Notes under the pieces: model-generated
What the model was told of the DNA's origin: nothing
Database searches by the model: none
The model's input: the letters and a program-made list of their open reading frames with translations, nothing else
Translations under genes and position numbers: made by a program
Assembly: GCF_001717465.1 (NCBI RefSeq)
Contig: NZ_CP017074.1
Location: forward strand, 1,826,873 to 1,890,872
Source of the DNA: Luteimonas sp. JM171
Lineage (GTDB): Bacteria > Pseudomonadota > Gammaproteobacteria > Xanthomonadales > Xanthomonadaceae
Length of the DNA: 64,000 bases
Direction of reading: 5' to 3'
Shown here: piece by piece, positions 50,284-59,157 of the stretch
Layout: each line of letters begins with the position of its first letter
Position numbering within the stretch: the first letter of the stretch is position 1

Positions 50284-51747
50284 TCAGCAGCCAGGGCTGT
50301 CGTCGGTCAGCCCGCAGGTCCAGCCCTCCCACCAGGTGTCATTGGCATCGCGGACGGCGCCGATGTAGTCCACGTCCTCGAAGAATCCATGCACTTCGCT
50401 CAGGCCCTGGTACGCAGGCACGGCGTTCTCATTGGCGCCGTTGATGAAGCCGTTGAGCGTCGACGAACCCACCACGTTGTTGGTGCCGGCCTCGAAAGCG
50501 TCCTGCGCGCGCTGGTCTTCGAACGCCACCGGGCATGAGAAGTGCACCGAGTGGAAGGTGCCGGTGGTGTTGGCGTCGCGGATTTCCAGGCAGCGTTCGC
50601 CCGAGCCGCTTCCGCCCGCCGGTCGGGTGACCACCGAGTTGTAGAACGAGGCCTGGGTACCCTGGTTGAGGTGGATCGCAGCGCCCCCGCCGGCACGGCC
50701 GATGTAGGTCATGTTGGCCACGCGCGGCTGCGAATAGGGCTCGCGGTTGATGCTGCTCCACTCGTTCATGCGGTCGCCGCCACCCGCCCGCTGGATGACG
50801 ATGCCGAACTGGATGCCGCCGTCCCAGCCGGTATCGGTGTCGATGGAGTCGTCGTCGGCCCCGGTCACCACCAGGTAGCGCGCGTTGAGGGTGCCGCCGA
50901 AGATCTCGATGCCGTCATCGGAACTGTTGTGGATATGGAAGTACTCGAGCACCGTCCCGGCGCCCGCGCCGGCGGCGGTGATGCCCTGCAGCTCGTTGTT
51001 CGGGGAGATCTCGAAGCCGGAGTACTTGACCTGCACGTAGCGGATGCGGCCGCTGCTGTCGTTGGGCGCGTTGCCGCCGTAGAACGCGTTGGTGCCCTCG
51101 ACCTGACTCTGGCACTGCGGGGTGCCGGAGACGGTGTCGCCGGGGCAGGCGTTGATCGGCGCGCGGCCGGCCAGGATCAGGCCGCCCCACAGGCCGATGG
51201 TGTCCGCGGTGGTCTCGCCTTCGACGTCGGCGCGCGCGGTGAAGATGATCGGCTCCTCGGCGGTGCCCTCGGCATGGATCTCCGAGCCGCGGTTGACGAT
51301 CAGGTAGTCGTTGCCCGAGGAGGCGAACAGGGTCACGCCGGGCTCGATGGTGAGCGAGCCGCGCGGCACCGGGTTCGGGTTGGAGGCGTCACCGCCCTGG
51401 TCCTGGCCGACCTGCACCGCGCCGGCGATGGCATACACCGTGCCATCGCGCTTGGGCACAACCAGGTTGCCGGTGATCAGCTGGGGCAGCCGGCAGGCGC
51501 GCAGCGAGCCGTCGGCGACGGTGCCCACGTTGGAAAAGCCGGTTGGGCAATCCTCGGCCGGGCCCGCGCTGGGGGGTGGCGGCTCGCTCGGCGGCGGCGG
51601 AGCCGGCGGCGGCGGGGCAGTCGGCGGGGGCGGCGGGAAGGCGCCTTCGCCAGGGGATGCAACGCGGTCGGCGCCGTTGCCGCACGCGCTCAGGGCGAGT
51701 GCCGCGCCAAAGGTCATCAGCAAGGTCCGGTAGTTGTTCGCAGCCAT
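50284..51747 (-). CDS. surface/secreted lipoprotein, ElpS-like by context
   Basis: 487 residues from ATG 51747 (GGAGAG upstream). Lipobox LSAC at residues 19-22, a Pro-rich spacer (about 36-60), then a large beta-rich domain with GNLVVPKRDGTVYAIAG, LTIEPGVTLFASSGNDYLIVNRGSEI, IIFTARAD, WGGLILAGRAPIN, DDSIDTDTGWDGGIQFGIV, patterns seen in right-handed beta-helix surface proteins. Two Cys lie near the C-terminus. In Caulobacter the phosphate-starvation lipoprotein ElpS is encoded next to a 12-gene type II system, as I recall; the same layout here suggests the same role. Homology itself is unchecked. Confidence 0.75.
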   Translation of the reverse strand: MAANNYRTLLMTFGAALALSACGNGADRVASPGEGAFPPPPPTAPPPPAPPPPSEPPPPSAGPAEDCPTGFSNVGTVADGSLRACRLPQLITGNLVVPKRDGTVYAIAGAVQVGQDQGGDASNPNPVPRGSLTIEPGVTLFASSGNDYLIVNRGSEIHAEGTAEEPIIFTARADVEGETTADTIGLWGGLILAGRAPINACPGDTVSGTPQCQSQVEGTNAFYGGNAPNDSSGRIRYVQVKYSGFEISPNNELQGITAAGAGAGTVLEYFHIHNSSDDGIEIFGGTLNARYLVVTGADDDSIDTDTGWDGGIQFGIVIQRAGGGDRMNEWSSINREPYSQPRVANMTYIGRAGGGAAIHLNQGTQASFYNSVVTRPAGGSGSGERCLEIRDANTTGTFHSVHFSCPVAFEDQRAQDAFEAGTNNVVGSSTLNGFINGANENAVPAYQGLSEVHGFFEDVDYIGAVRDANDTWWEGWTCGLTDDSPGC

Positions 51748-51859
51748 CGTGAAACTCTCCGATTCGTGTCGGTCAAACGGTTGGATGAAAGGGGTGTGCT
51801 GGCACCGGGACGCGAGGTTGGATCCAGCATTCGCGCCCCTGGCTCCCCCGGCGGGGCGA

Positions 51860-51915
51860 AAGACAGCGCTTTTGTAGTGGCCGCCGATGACAATTCCGGG
51901 TCGCCGGGATGACAC
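51860..51915 (-). promoter_or_regulatory. scattered Pho-like 7-mers upstream of the lipoprotein gene
   Basis: On the minus strand: GTGTCAT (51915-51909), TTGTCAT (51893-51887) exactly 22 bases on, and CTGTCTT (51866-51860). The first two are two 11-base steps apart, but the intervening 7-mer matches poorly. This is a weak candidate for PhoB control. Confidence 0.3.
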
Positions 51916-51965
51916 CGGCCTCCCGCGGGTGCTTTTCCCACCGCAGCAGGGGTCGCGGCGCGCAG

Positions 51966-51983
51966 ATGTCATTTCTCCGTCAA
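51966..51983 (+). promoter_or_regulatory. Pho-box-like direct repeat upstream of the dioxygenase gene
   Basis: 7-mers ATGTCAT and CCGTCAA separated by TTCT, 11 of 14 positions matching the consensus by hand count. It ends exactly 60 bases before the GTG start, as at the tonB-like gene. Confidence 0.55.
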
Positions 51984-52043
51984 CCCCAGGCACTAGCCTC
52001 GCGAGGCCATAAGCCAGCCGGCGCAAACCGGACAGGAGATCGC

Positions 52044-52892
52044 GTGCAAAAGCAGGCCAACCCCGAACTTGAAGCCTGGATCCTTGACCAGGTGCGCGCG
52101 GGCCATTCGCCCGAAGCGGTGGTCGCGCCGATGCTTGATCAGGGCTGGCAGGAGCAGGCGGCCATTGACGCGGTGGAAACCGTGGTCCGCCGCCACCTGG
52201 AGGAACACGCCCGTGGAAGCGGGGTTCCGGTGCCGGTGCCCGTGCCCGCGCCGGTGGCCTGGAACGGCCCTTCCGTGCTGAACGCGGGCGATCGCGAAGT
52301 GCAGGTGCTGGCGCACCTGGTGCATCCGCAGGTGGTGGTGTTCGGGGGGCTGCTTTCACACGAGGAGTGCGATGGGCTGGTGGAGCTCTCGCGCGGCCGG
52401 CTCGCGCGCTCGTCCACCGTCAATCTGAATACCGGCGCCGACGAGGTGCACGCGGCACGCACCAGCCAAGGGGTGTTCCTGCGCCGGGGCGAGAACGCGC
52501 TGGTGGCCCGGATCGAGGCGCGCATCGCGGCGCTGCTGGAATGGCCGGTGGAAAACGGGGAGGCGATGCAGGTGCTGCGCTATGGCGTGGGCGCGGAGTA
52601 CCAGCCGCACCATGATTACTTCGACCCGGACCGGCCCGGCGTCGGCCGCATACTCGCCCGCGGAGGCCAGCGCGTGGCCTCAGTGGTGATGTACCTCAAC
52701 ACGCCCACGCGCGGAGGCGCCACCACCTTCCCCGATGTGCGCTTCGAAGCCGCCGCGGTCAAGGGCAACGCCGTCTTCTTCAGCTACGACCGGCCCCATC
52801 CGATGACCGCCACCCTGCACGCCGGGGCGCCGGTGCTTGAAGGCGAAAAATGGGTGGCAACAAAGTGGCTGCGTGAGCGCGCGCACGCCTGA
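52044..52892 (+). CDS. prolyl 4-hydroxylase-like 2OG-Fe(II) oxygenase
   Basis: 282 residues from GTG 52044, preceded by AGGAG. N-terminal helical part (LEAWILDQVRAGHSPEAVVAPML), a Val/Pro-repeat linker near 65-73, then the P4H domain. Iron ligands are His and Asp in YQPHHDYFDPD and the distal His in MTATLHAG; Lys in EKWVATKW binds 2-oxoglutarate. ASVVMYLNTPTRGGATTFP is a strong family stretch. It is divergent from the lipoprotein gene and downstream of a Pho-box-like site. A target among the exported proteins is possible but not shown; no signal peptide is visible. Confidence 0.88.
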   Translation: MQKQANPELEAWILDQVRAGHSPEAVVAPMLDQGWQEQAAIDAVETVVRRHLEEHARGSGVPVPVPVPAPVAWNGPSVLNAGDREVQVLAHLVHPQVVVFGGLLSHEECDGLVELSRGRLARSSTVNLNTGADEVHAARTSQGVFLRRGENALVARIEARIAALLEWPVENGEAMQVLRYGVGAEYQPHHDYFDPDRPGVGRILARGGQRVASVVMYLNTPTRGGATTFPDVRFEAAAVKGNAVFFSYDRPHPMTATLHAGAPVLEGEKWVATKWLRERAHA

Positions 52893-52982
52893 CCGCGGTT
52901 ATTTTCGGGTCGACAGAGGAGTTTTTCTTTCCGGGATTCCGTTCGTCGGCGAGAAGCGACCGATCGTCTGAAAAAAGGGTGG

Positions 52983-53000
52983 ATGTCATGTGACTGTCAT
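52983..53000 (+). promoter_or_regulatory. near-perfect Pho box upstream of the tonB-like gene
   Basis: 7-mers ATGTCAT and CTGTCAT separated by GTGA, 13 of 14 positions matching the E. coli Pho box. It ends 60 bases before the start codon. CATTAAT follows directly. The strongest PhoB-site candidate in the window. Confidence 0.75.
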
Positions 53001-53060
53001 CATTAATCCGCCCTCCCTGGTGTGTCATGGGGCCCACGCAACTCATGGCGGGGGTCGGGA

Positions 53061-53780
53061 ATGAAGCGGTTTCTCCTTGGTGTTGCAGCGCTTGCTGCGC
53101 TGGCATGTACGGGCCCGGCAGCCGTGGCTGCCGATGGCGGGCAAGCGGTGGGGCAGCGCGTTTACACCTACGCGGTGCAGATTGATGGCAACGGCAGGAT
53201 TGGGCAGATTGCCCGCCATGGTGGACCGCAGGACGCGCTTGGCCGGGAATTGGCGGCCGAGGCGCGCACATGGTTGTTCAGCCCGGACACCAGGCCGGGA
53301 GAGTCCAGCGGCGCGGAATACCACACCTTCCTGCGGCTGGTGGTTGCGCCCGGTGCGGAGCCTGGCAACTACGAACTGGTCTCTGCGACCACGGGTCCGG
53401 CGCCCCGCGAGCTGGTCCTGCCGCACTATCCGGTGCGCGAACAGCGTGCCGGATACGAGGGCACGGTGGTAATGAAACTGGCGATCGGCGAGGACGGCCG
53501 GGTCCTGGACGCCCAGGTGGACAGCGTGCACGGCAAGGTCTCGCGCAGCATGGTCTCCGCTGCCAGGCGGGTTGCTCCGCAATGGAAGTTCGTGCCCGAG
53601 CGGGTGGACGCGCGGCCGGTGAGCAGCACGGTGCTGTGGCCGGTGTGCTTCCTGGGCGCGGCCAGCAGCGCCACCGAGTGCGCATGGAACGGCCCGGAGG
53701 CCCAGCGCTACTCCAGCAAGATGGTGCTGGCGCTGGACCCGGTGGCGCGCCGCGTCACGCCGCTGGCCTTTGAGCGCTGA
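53061..53780 (+). CDS. TonB C-terminal-domain protein with signal peptide
   Basis: 239 residues. The N-terminus (1-24, ending VAA) looks like a cleavable signal peptide and not the uncleaved membrane anchor of true TonB. The region after residue 120 fits the TonB C-terminal domain: PHYPVREQRAGYEGTVVMKLAIGEDGRVLDAQV, then VAPQWKFVPER. It may be a periplasmic TonB-like accessory and not an ExbBD-coupled energiser. It lies three genes from the receptor and has the best Pho box of the region. ATG 53061. Confidence 0.75.
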   Translation: MKRFLLGVAALAALACTGPAAVAADGGQAVGQRVYTYAVQIDGNGRIGQIARHGGPQDALGRELAAEARTWLFSPDTRPGESSGAEYHTFLRLVVAPGAEPGNYELVSATTGPAPRELVLPHYPVREQRAGYEGTVVMKLAIGEDGRVLDAQVDSVHGKVSRSMVSAARRVAPQWKFVPERVDARPVSSTVLWPVCFLGAASSATECAWNGPEAQRYSSKMVLALDPVARRVTPLAFER

Positions 53781-53786
53781 CGGACC

Positions 53787-54476
53787 TCACTCCGCGGGCG
53801 CGGTCTTGTCCGGCCAGCGGCACAGGTCGTGGATCACGCAGGCCGGGCAATCCGGCCTGCGTGCCTTGCACACGTAGCGGCCGTGCAGGATCAGCCAGTG
53901 ATGGGCGTCCTGCAGATAGTGCCTGGGCACGCGCTTGAGCAGCGCATCCTCAACCTCGCGCACGTTCTTGCCCGGCGCCAGCCCGGTGCGGTTGGAGACC
54001 CGGAAGATGTGGGTGTCCACGGCCATGGTCGGCTCGCCGAAAGCGGTGTTGAGCACCACGTTGGCGGTTTTGCGCCCGACCCCCGGCAGTGCCTCAAGCG
54101 CGGCGCGCTCGCGCGGGACTTCGCCGCCGTGCTGCTCAAGCAGGATGCGGCAGGTGGCAATGACGTTCCTGGCCTTGGCGTTATAGAGGCCGATGGTGTT
54201 GATGTAATCCTTCAGCCGTTCTTCTCCCAGGTCCGCGATCGCCTGCGGCGTGTTGGCCACGGGGAACAGCCGCCGGGTGGCCTTGTTCACGCCCACGTCG
54301 GTGGCCTGGGCGGACAGGATCACCGCGATCAGCAGCTCGAACGGCGTGGCGTACTCCAGCTCGGTGGTCGGGTTCGGGTTGAGTTCCGACAGCCGCCGGA
54401 ACATCTCCTCGATCTCCTCCCGGGTCATCCGCCTGCCGCGCCGGCGCCGCGGCGCAGTCACCGCCGTACCGCTCAC
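53787..54476 (-). CDS. nth: endonuclease III
   Basis: 229 residues from GTG 54476, in GTGA overlap with the upstream gene; ATG 54428 aligns with the E. coli start and is an alternative. Bifunctional DNA glycosylase/AP lyase for oxidised pyrimidines. Helix-hairpin-helix LPGVGRKTANVVL with catalytic Lys, catalytic Asp in AVDTHIFRV, and the 4Fe-4S site C-X6-C-X2-C-X5-C (CKARRPDCPACVIHDLC). Nearly collinear with E. coli Nth. Confidence 0.97.
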   Translation of the reverse strand: MSGTAVTAPRRRRGRRMTREEIEEMFRRLSELNPNPTTELEYATPFELLIAVILSAQATDVGVNKATRRLFPVANTPQAIADLGEERLKDYINTIGLYNAKARNVIATCRILLEQHGGEVPRERAALEALPGVGRKTANVVLNTAFGEPTMAVDTHIFRVSNRTGLAPGKNVREVEDALLKRVPRHYLQDAHHWLILHGRYVCKARRPDCPACVIHDLCRWPDKTAPAE

Positions 54477-54819
54477 TGGGCGCCACCTCCAGCCCGCTGG
54501 CGCGCGCGGGCCAGCGCGGCCGCGGCGGCAGGCGGCAGGGCGGGCCGTTTGCCGGCCGGGGCCGGCGCCGAGCGCGCCTGGCGCCTGGCGCGCAGCTCCA
54601 CGGCCTTGCGGGCCAGCCGCGCGTTGCGGGCGCGGTGGCGGTCACGCGCCGCCCAGGCGTCCAGCAGCCTGTCGCGCGCAGCCAGCAACCGCTCCCGCTG
54701 CGCTGGCCCGAGCAAGGGGCACGCCTGCGGGTCGAACCCGGCCAGCCCGGCGTCGATGGCGCCGTCCAGGTCGTCCGCGTCCAGCAGTTCGAGCAGCCGC
54801 AGCGCGAGCGCGTCTCCGC

Positions 54820-54823
<4 letters not shown>
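54473..54823 (-). CDS. small Ala/Arg-rich protein of unknown function
   Basis: 116 residues from GTG 54823, GTGA-coupled to the enoyl-CoA hydratase upstream and to nth downstream. Helical N-terminal half (ALRLLELLDADDLDGAIDAGL) and a basic C-terminal half rich in Arg, Ala and Pro that may bind nucleic acid. I recognise no family. The perfect overlaps at both ends support that it is translated. Confidence 0.65.
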
Positions 54824-55602
<779 letters not shown>

Positions 55603-55684
55603 GAGTACCTGGGCAAGAATCAACGGAAATGAGGGAAACGGCGGAACTTTCCGCCCGTCGGCGGGGTCGCAGAGCCCGTCCTAA

Positions 55685-55714
55685 GTGACAGTTAAGCGGC
55701 CCGGCCGCTATCCT
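55685..55714 (+). promoter_or_regulatory. possible sigma-70 promoter of the FKBP gene
   Basis: GTGACA (55685-55690), an 18-base spacer and TATCCT (55709-55714), about 85 bases before the FKBP start. The hexamers match the consensus at 5 of 6 and 4 of 6 positions. Confidence 0.4.
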
Positions 55715-55798
55715 ATCGCGTTCGCCCGCAGGTGGTCCTCCGCTGGCGCGGACGGATCCGATGCCCCGAACCACCCCGGAAATCTGGAGAATCACTGC

Positions 55799-56503
55799 AT
55801 GAAGTTGCGCCTTCTGGCCGCTACCGTCGCGGCCCTTACCCTGGCCAGCGGCGCCGCCGCAGCCCAGGACACGTCCACCGAGCAGGGCCAGCTGAGCTAC
55901 GCGCTGGGTTATGACCTTGGCCGGAACCTCGTCGAGAGCGGCGAGCAGATCAACGTCGAAACGGTCGTCCAGGCGCTGCGTGACGGCTACGCCCGCAAGG
56001 ATCCCACCGTTCCCGTCGAACAGCTGCGCACCGCAGTGGAGAACATGCAGCAGCGCCAGATGGCGCGGGCGCAGGAAGCCTTCAACCAGGCCTCCGCCGA
56101 GAACAAGACCAAGAGCGACGCCTTCCTTGCCCAGAACCGGGCGAAGTCCGGCGTGCAGACCACCGAGAGCGGCCTGCAGTACCGGGTGATCGAGGCCGGA
56201 AGCGGCGCCCGCCCCACCGCCCAGAGCCAGGTGCAGGTGCACTACAAGGCCAGCCTGCCGGAGGGCCCGACCTTCATCGACACCAGCGCCCCGCGCGAGG
56301 GTGGCCAGCAGGGCGGCCCGGTGACCATGACGGTCGGCGAGATCCCGCTGGCCGGCCTGCGCGAGGCCATCGGCATGATGCAGTCCGGCGCCCGCTGGGA
56401 AGTGGTGCTGCCACCGGACATCGCCTACGGCAACACCCCGCAGTCGCCGATCGGCCCGAACCAGGCGGTCGTCTTCGAGATCCAGCTGGTCGGCATCAAC
56501 TGA
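55799..56503 (+). CDS. FKBP-type periplasmic peptidyl-prolyl isomerase
   Basis: 234 residues. Signal peptide (1-21, ending AAA before QD), an N-terminal dimerisation domain (LSYALGYDLGRNLVESGE, long charged helix around 75-115) and a C-terminal FKBP domain with VQVHYKASLPEGPTFIDTS, GLREAIGMMQSGARWEVVLPPDIAYG and VVFEIQLVGI. This is the FkpA/Mip arrangement for envelope protein folding. CTGGAGA precedes the ATG. Confidence 0.93.
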   Translation: MKLRLLAATVAALTLASGAAAAQDTSTEQGQLSYALGYDLGRNLVESGEQINVETVVQALRDGYARKDPTVPVEQLRTAVENMQQRQMARAQEAFNQASAENKTKSDAFLAQNRAKSGVQTTESGLQYRVIEAGSGARPTAQSQVQVHYKASLPEGPTFIDTSAPREGGQQGGPVTMTVGEIPLAGLREAIGMMQSGARWEVVLPPDIAYGNTPQSPIGPNQAVVFEIQLVGIN

Positions 56504-56579
56504 CGTCCGGCTGCGTCCACTGCGCCGCAACGACAGCCGCGTCGGCGCAAGCCGGCGCGGCTTTTTTCATCGGTATGAC

Positions 56580-56765
56580 ATGAACTTCGAGCTCCGTGCC
56601 GTCCTCACCCCCTGCATCGGCGTCTGCGCCCTCGATGGCGAGGGCATCTGCATGGGATGCCACCGTACGACAGACGAAATCGCGCGCTGGGGGCAGATGG
56701 ACGATGCCGAGCGCCTGCGCCTGATGGACACCGTCCTGCCCGAGCGCGAGGCGGAGCGCTCGTGA
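56580..56765 (+). CDS. DUF1289 family small Cys-rich protein
   Basis: 61 residues. The four Cys lie in TPCIGVC...GICMGCHRTTDEIARW, the DUF1289 pattern, presumed metal or Fe-S binding. Function unknown. The gene is GTGA-coupled to the NUDIX gene that follows. Confidence 0.88.
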   Translation: MNFELRAVLTPCIGVCALDGEGICMGCHRTTDEIARWGQMDDAERLRLMDTVLPEREAERS

Positions 56766-57403
56766 GCCCCGAAGCGCGGCTGGCCGATCTTGTCCGCGCG
56801 CTGCATCCCCTGCAGGCGCCGCCGAGCGACGACGGCTGGAATTTCGACGAAGTGGCCGACCTGCTGCCACCGCGGCGTCCTCTCCGCCAGGCTTCGGTGC
56901 TGGTGGGACTGGTGCCGCGCGACGATGGCCCGTACGTGGTGCTCACCCGCCGCACCGAGGTGCTGCGCCACCACCCCGGCCAGGTGAGCTTCCCCGGTGG
57001 CGGCGTGGAACCCGGCGACCGCGACGCGCTGGCGGCGGCGCTGCGCGAGGCCCATGAGGAAGTGGGCCTGCTGTCCACGCAGGCCAGCCCGCTGGGCTGG
57101 CTGGATCCGGTGGTGACCGTGAGCGGCTACCGCGTGTTGCCGGCGGTGGCGGCGATCGACCCGGGCTTCGTGGCGATCCCCGATCCGGGCGAGGTGGCGG
57201 ACGTGTTTGAAGTGGAGCTTGGCTTCCTGCTCTCGCCCGACAACCTGCGACGCCTGCAGATCGAGTACGGCGGTCGTCCGCGCGAGGTTCTCGAGTACCG
57301 CGGCGAGCCCGAACTGGTCCCGCACCGGATCTGGGGCGTGACCGCATCGATCCTGTACAACCTGCGTGAGCGATTGGCGCGCGCACGGGAGATGGCCACA
57401 TGA
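56762..57403 (+). CDS. nudL: NUDIX hydrolase, CoA pyrophosphatase type
   Basis: 213 residues from GTG 56762. The NUDIX box GX5EX7REUXEEXGU is complete (GGGVEPGDRDALAAALREAHEEVGL, counted over 25 residues). RRTEVLRHHPGQVSFPGG just before it is the CoA-pyrophosphatase (UPF0035/NudL) signature. It should hydrolyse CoA to 4'-phosphopantetheine and ADP. Four-base overlaps join it to DUF1289 and sseA. Confidence 0.88.
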   Translation: MSPEARLADLVRALHPLQAPPSDDGWNFDEVADLLPPRRPLRQASVLVGLVPRDDGPYVVLTRRTEVLRHHPGQVSFPGGGVEPGDRDALAAALREAHEEVGLLSTQASPLGWLDPVVTVSGYRVLPAVAAIDPGFVAIPDPGEVADVFEVELGFLLSPDNLRRLQIEYGGRPREVLEYRGEPELVPHRIWGVTASILYNLRERLARAREMAT

Positions 57404-58257
57404 CCAAGGGCTGGCAGACGGTGGTGCAGGCGGAGGCGCTGGCCGCCGCGCTGGGCCGCGAAGAGCTGGCGGTGGTGGATTGCCGCCACTCGCTGGCCGA
57501 TCCCGACGCCGGCAATGAGGCTTTCGCGGCCGGCCACGTGCCAGGCGCCGTCCACGCGCACATGGACCGGGATCTGTCCGGCACCGCGGCCCACGGCGGC
57601 GGGGCAGGGCGTCATCCGTGGCCGGACGCGACCGTGTTCTGTGCGCGCCTGGGCGACTGGGGGATCACGCCGCACCACCAGGTCGTGGCCTACGACGGCG
57701 GCGACGGCGCGTTCGCCGCCCGCCTGTGGTTCCTGCTGCGCGCGCTGGGCCATGTGGACGTTGCCGTGCTCGATGGCGGCTGGGCGCGCTGGCGCTCGCT
57801 GGGGCTGCCGGTGGAAACGGTCACCGCGGCGCCTGCCCCGGCCCGCTACAGGGCGGATTTCGATCGCTCGCGGCTGCTGGACGCCAGGGCGGTGGAATCC
57901 CATCTCGAGGACGGGGGACTGCTGGTCGACGCGCGCGGTGCCGAGCGGTTCAGTGGGGTTTCGGAGCCGATCGATCCGGTGGCCGGACACGTCCCGGGAG
58001 CGGTAAACCGGCCGTACCTGGAGAACGTCGGCGGCGACGGCCGCATCCGCGACCCGCAGGCGCTGCGCGACGGGTTCCAGGGATTGATGGCCGGGCGCGA
58101 TCCCGCCCAGGTGGCGGTGATGTGCGGTTCCGGCGTGACCGCCTGCCACCACTTGCTGGCGATGGCGCATGCCGGCTTGCCCGGCGCGAAGCTCTACACG
58201 GGCTCGTGGAGCGGCTGGATCGAGGACCCGGAGCGTCCGGCGGCCACCGGGGCCTGA
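57400..58257 (+). CDS. sseA: 3-mercaptopyruvate sulfurtransferase / rhodanese
   Basis: 285 residues, two rhodanese domains. The active-site loop MCGSGVTAC in the C-terminal domain carries the catalytic Cys; CGSGVTA is the mercaptopyruvate-preferring form. GHVPGAVHAHMDRDLSG in the first domain is also characteristic. Last gene of the DUF1289-nudL-sseA unit and convergent with the next gene. Confidence 0.92.
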   Translation: MTKGWQTVVQAEALAAALGREELAVVDCRHSLADPDAGNEAFAAGHVPGAVHAHMDRDLSGTAAHGGGAGRHPWPDATVFCARLGDWGITPHHQVVAYDGGDGAFAARLWFLLRALGHVDVAVLDGGWARWRSLGLPVETVTAAPAPARYRADFDRSRLLDARAVESHLEDGGLLVDARGAERFSGVSEPIDPVAGHVPGAVNRPYLENVGGDGRIRDPQALRDGFQGLMAGRDPAQVAVMCGSGVTACHHLLAMAHAGLPGAKLYTGSWSGWIEDPERPAATGA

Positions 58258-58269
58258 CCAGCGCCCAAC

Positions 58270-59034
58270 TCAGCCCTTCCCGAGCCTGGCCACCATCGCC
58301 CGCAGGGCCAGCTGGGTGTCCTCGCTGCGCCAGGATTCCAGGCATTGTCCCAGCTGCATGTTCTCGGGTGAGAGGGCGTCCTGGAGGTCCTTGCGCAGCA
58401 CCCGCCGGGTTTCCAGCATCGGTCCGCGCGGCAGGTCCAGGAGGAGGTCGAGGCGGGCCATGGCGCGGGTCACCACGTGGTCGATGCCGGCCAGCTCGTC
58501 CACCAGGCCGATCTGCAGCGCCTGCTCCGACTCCACCATCTGGCCGGGCACCAGCATCGCTTCCGCGCGGCGCGGGCCGACCGTGCGCTGCAGGAGCTGC
58601 ATGATCCCGGGCGGGATGGCGATGCCCACCTGGGTTTCGTTGAGGCCGATGGTGAAGGGGCCCTCCGCCATCACCCGCCAGTCGCAGCACAGCGCCAGCA
58701 CACAGCCGCCGGCGGGGGCATGGCCGGCGATCGCCGCCACCACCGGGACCGGGCTGGCGGCCAGGGCGCGTGCGGCGTTGAAAAAAGCGTTCCAGGCGTC
58801 ATGCAATGCCTGCCGGTCGTCCTGGATGGTGAGCAGCCACGGCACGTCCAGGCCGGCGGAGAAGACCTTCGGCCCGCCGGAGAGCACCAGCCCTTCGGCG
58901 CCCGCGCCCACGGCTGCATCGATGGCGCCGATCAGCGCCGCGCACAGCCCCGAGTTGATGGCGTTGACCGGTGGGCGCGCCAGGCGCAGCTCGTGGATGC
59001 GACCGTGCGGAATCGACTCGACCAGTTCGCTCAT
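58270..59034 (-). CDS. enoyl-CoA hydratase/isomerase family protein
   Basis: 254 residues from ATG 59034 (AAGGAA upstream). Crotonase fold with VFSAGLDVPWLLTI and AGHAPAGGCVLALCCDWRVMAEG. At the usual catalytic Glu positions it reads LNETQVGIAIPPGIMQLL, so only part of the hydratase active site is present; an isomerase (enoyl-CoA delta isomerase type) is more likely than a hydratase. A TACAAT at 59067-59062 may be its -10. Confidence 0.85.
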   Translation of the reverse strand: MSELVESIPHGRIHELRLARPPVNAINSGLCAALIGAIDAAVGAGAEGLVLSGGPKVFSAGLDVPWLLTIQDDRQALHDAWNAFFNAARALAASPVPVVAAIAGHAPAGGCVLALCCDWRVMAEGPFTIGLNETQVGIAIPPGIMQLLQRTVGPRRAEAMLVPGQMVESEQALQIGLVDELAGIDHVVTRAMARLDLLLDLPRGPMLETRRVLRKDLQDALSPENMQLGQCLESWRSEDTQLALRAMVARLGKG

Positions 59035-59157
59035 GTGAATTTCCTTCAAAGGAGTGGGCCGATTGTAGGGCGGGCGTTGAGCCGCCGCCCGGGACCGACC
59101 ATGGAACGGCGGGTCGAACCCGCCTGCGAGCGCGATTGGTCAGGTCGGTCGGGCGGA

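Noticed and set aside
47508..50444. A plus-strand open frame of about 980 codons opposite the TonB-dependent receptor
   Set aside because: No start context, signal or family pattern; the minus strand encodes a complete receptor.
59035..59157. A tRNA-like or hairpin element between the isomerase-family gene and the thioesterase
   Set aside because: Short GC-rich self-complementary pieces only; no cloverleaf or T-loop sequence.
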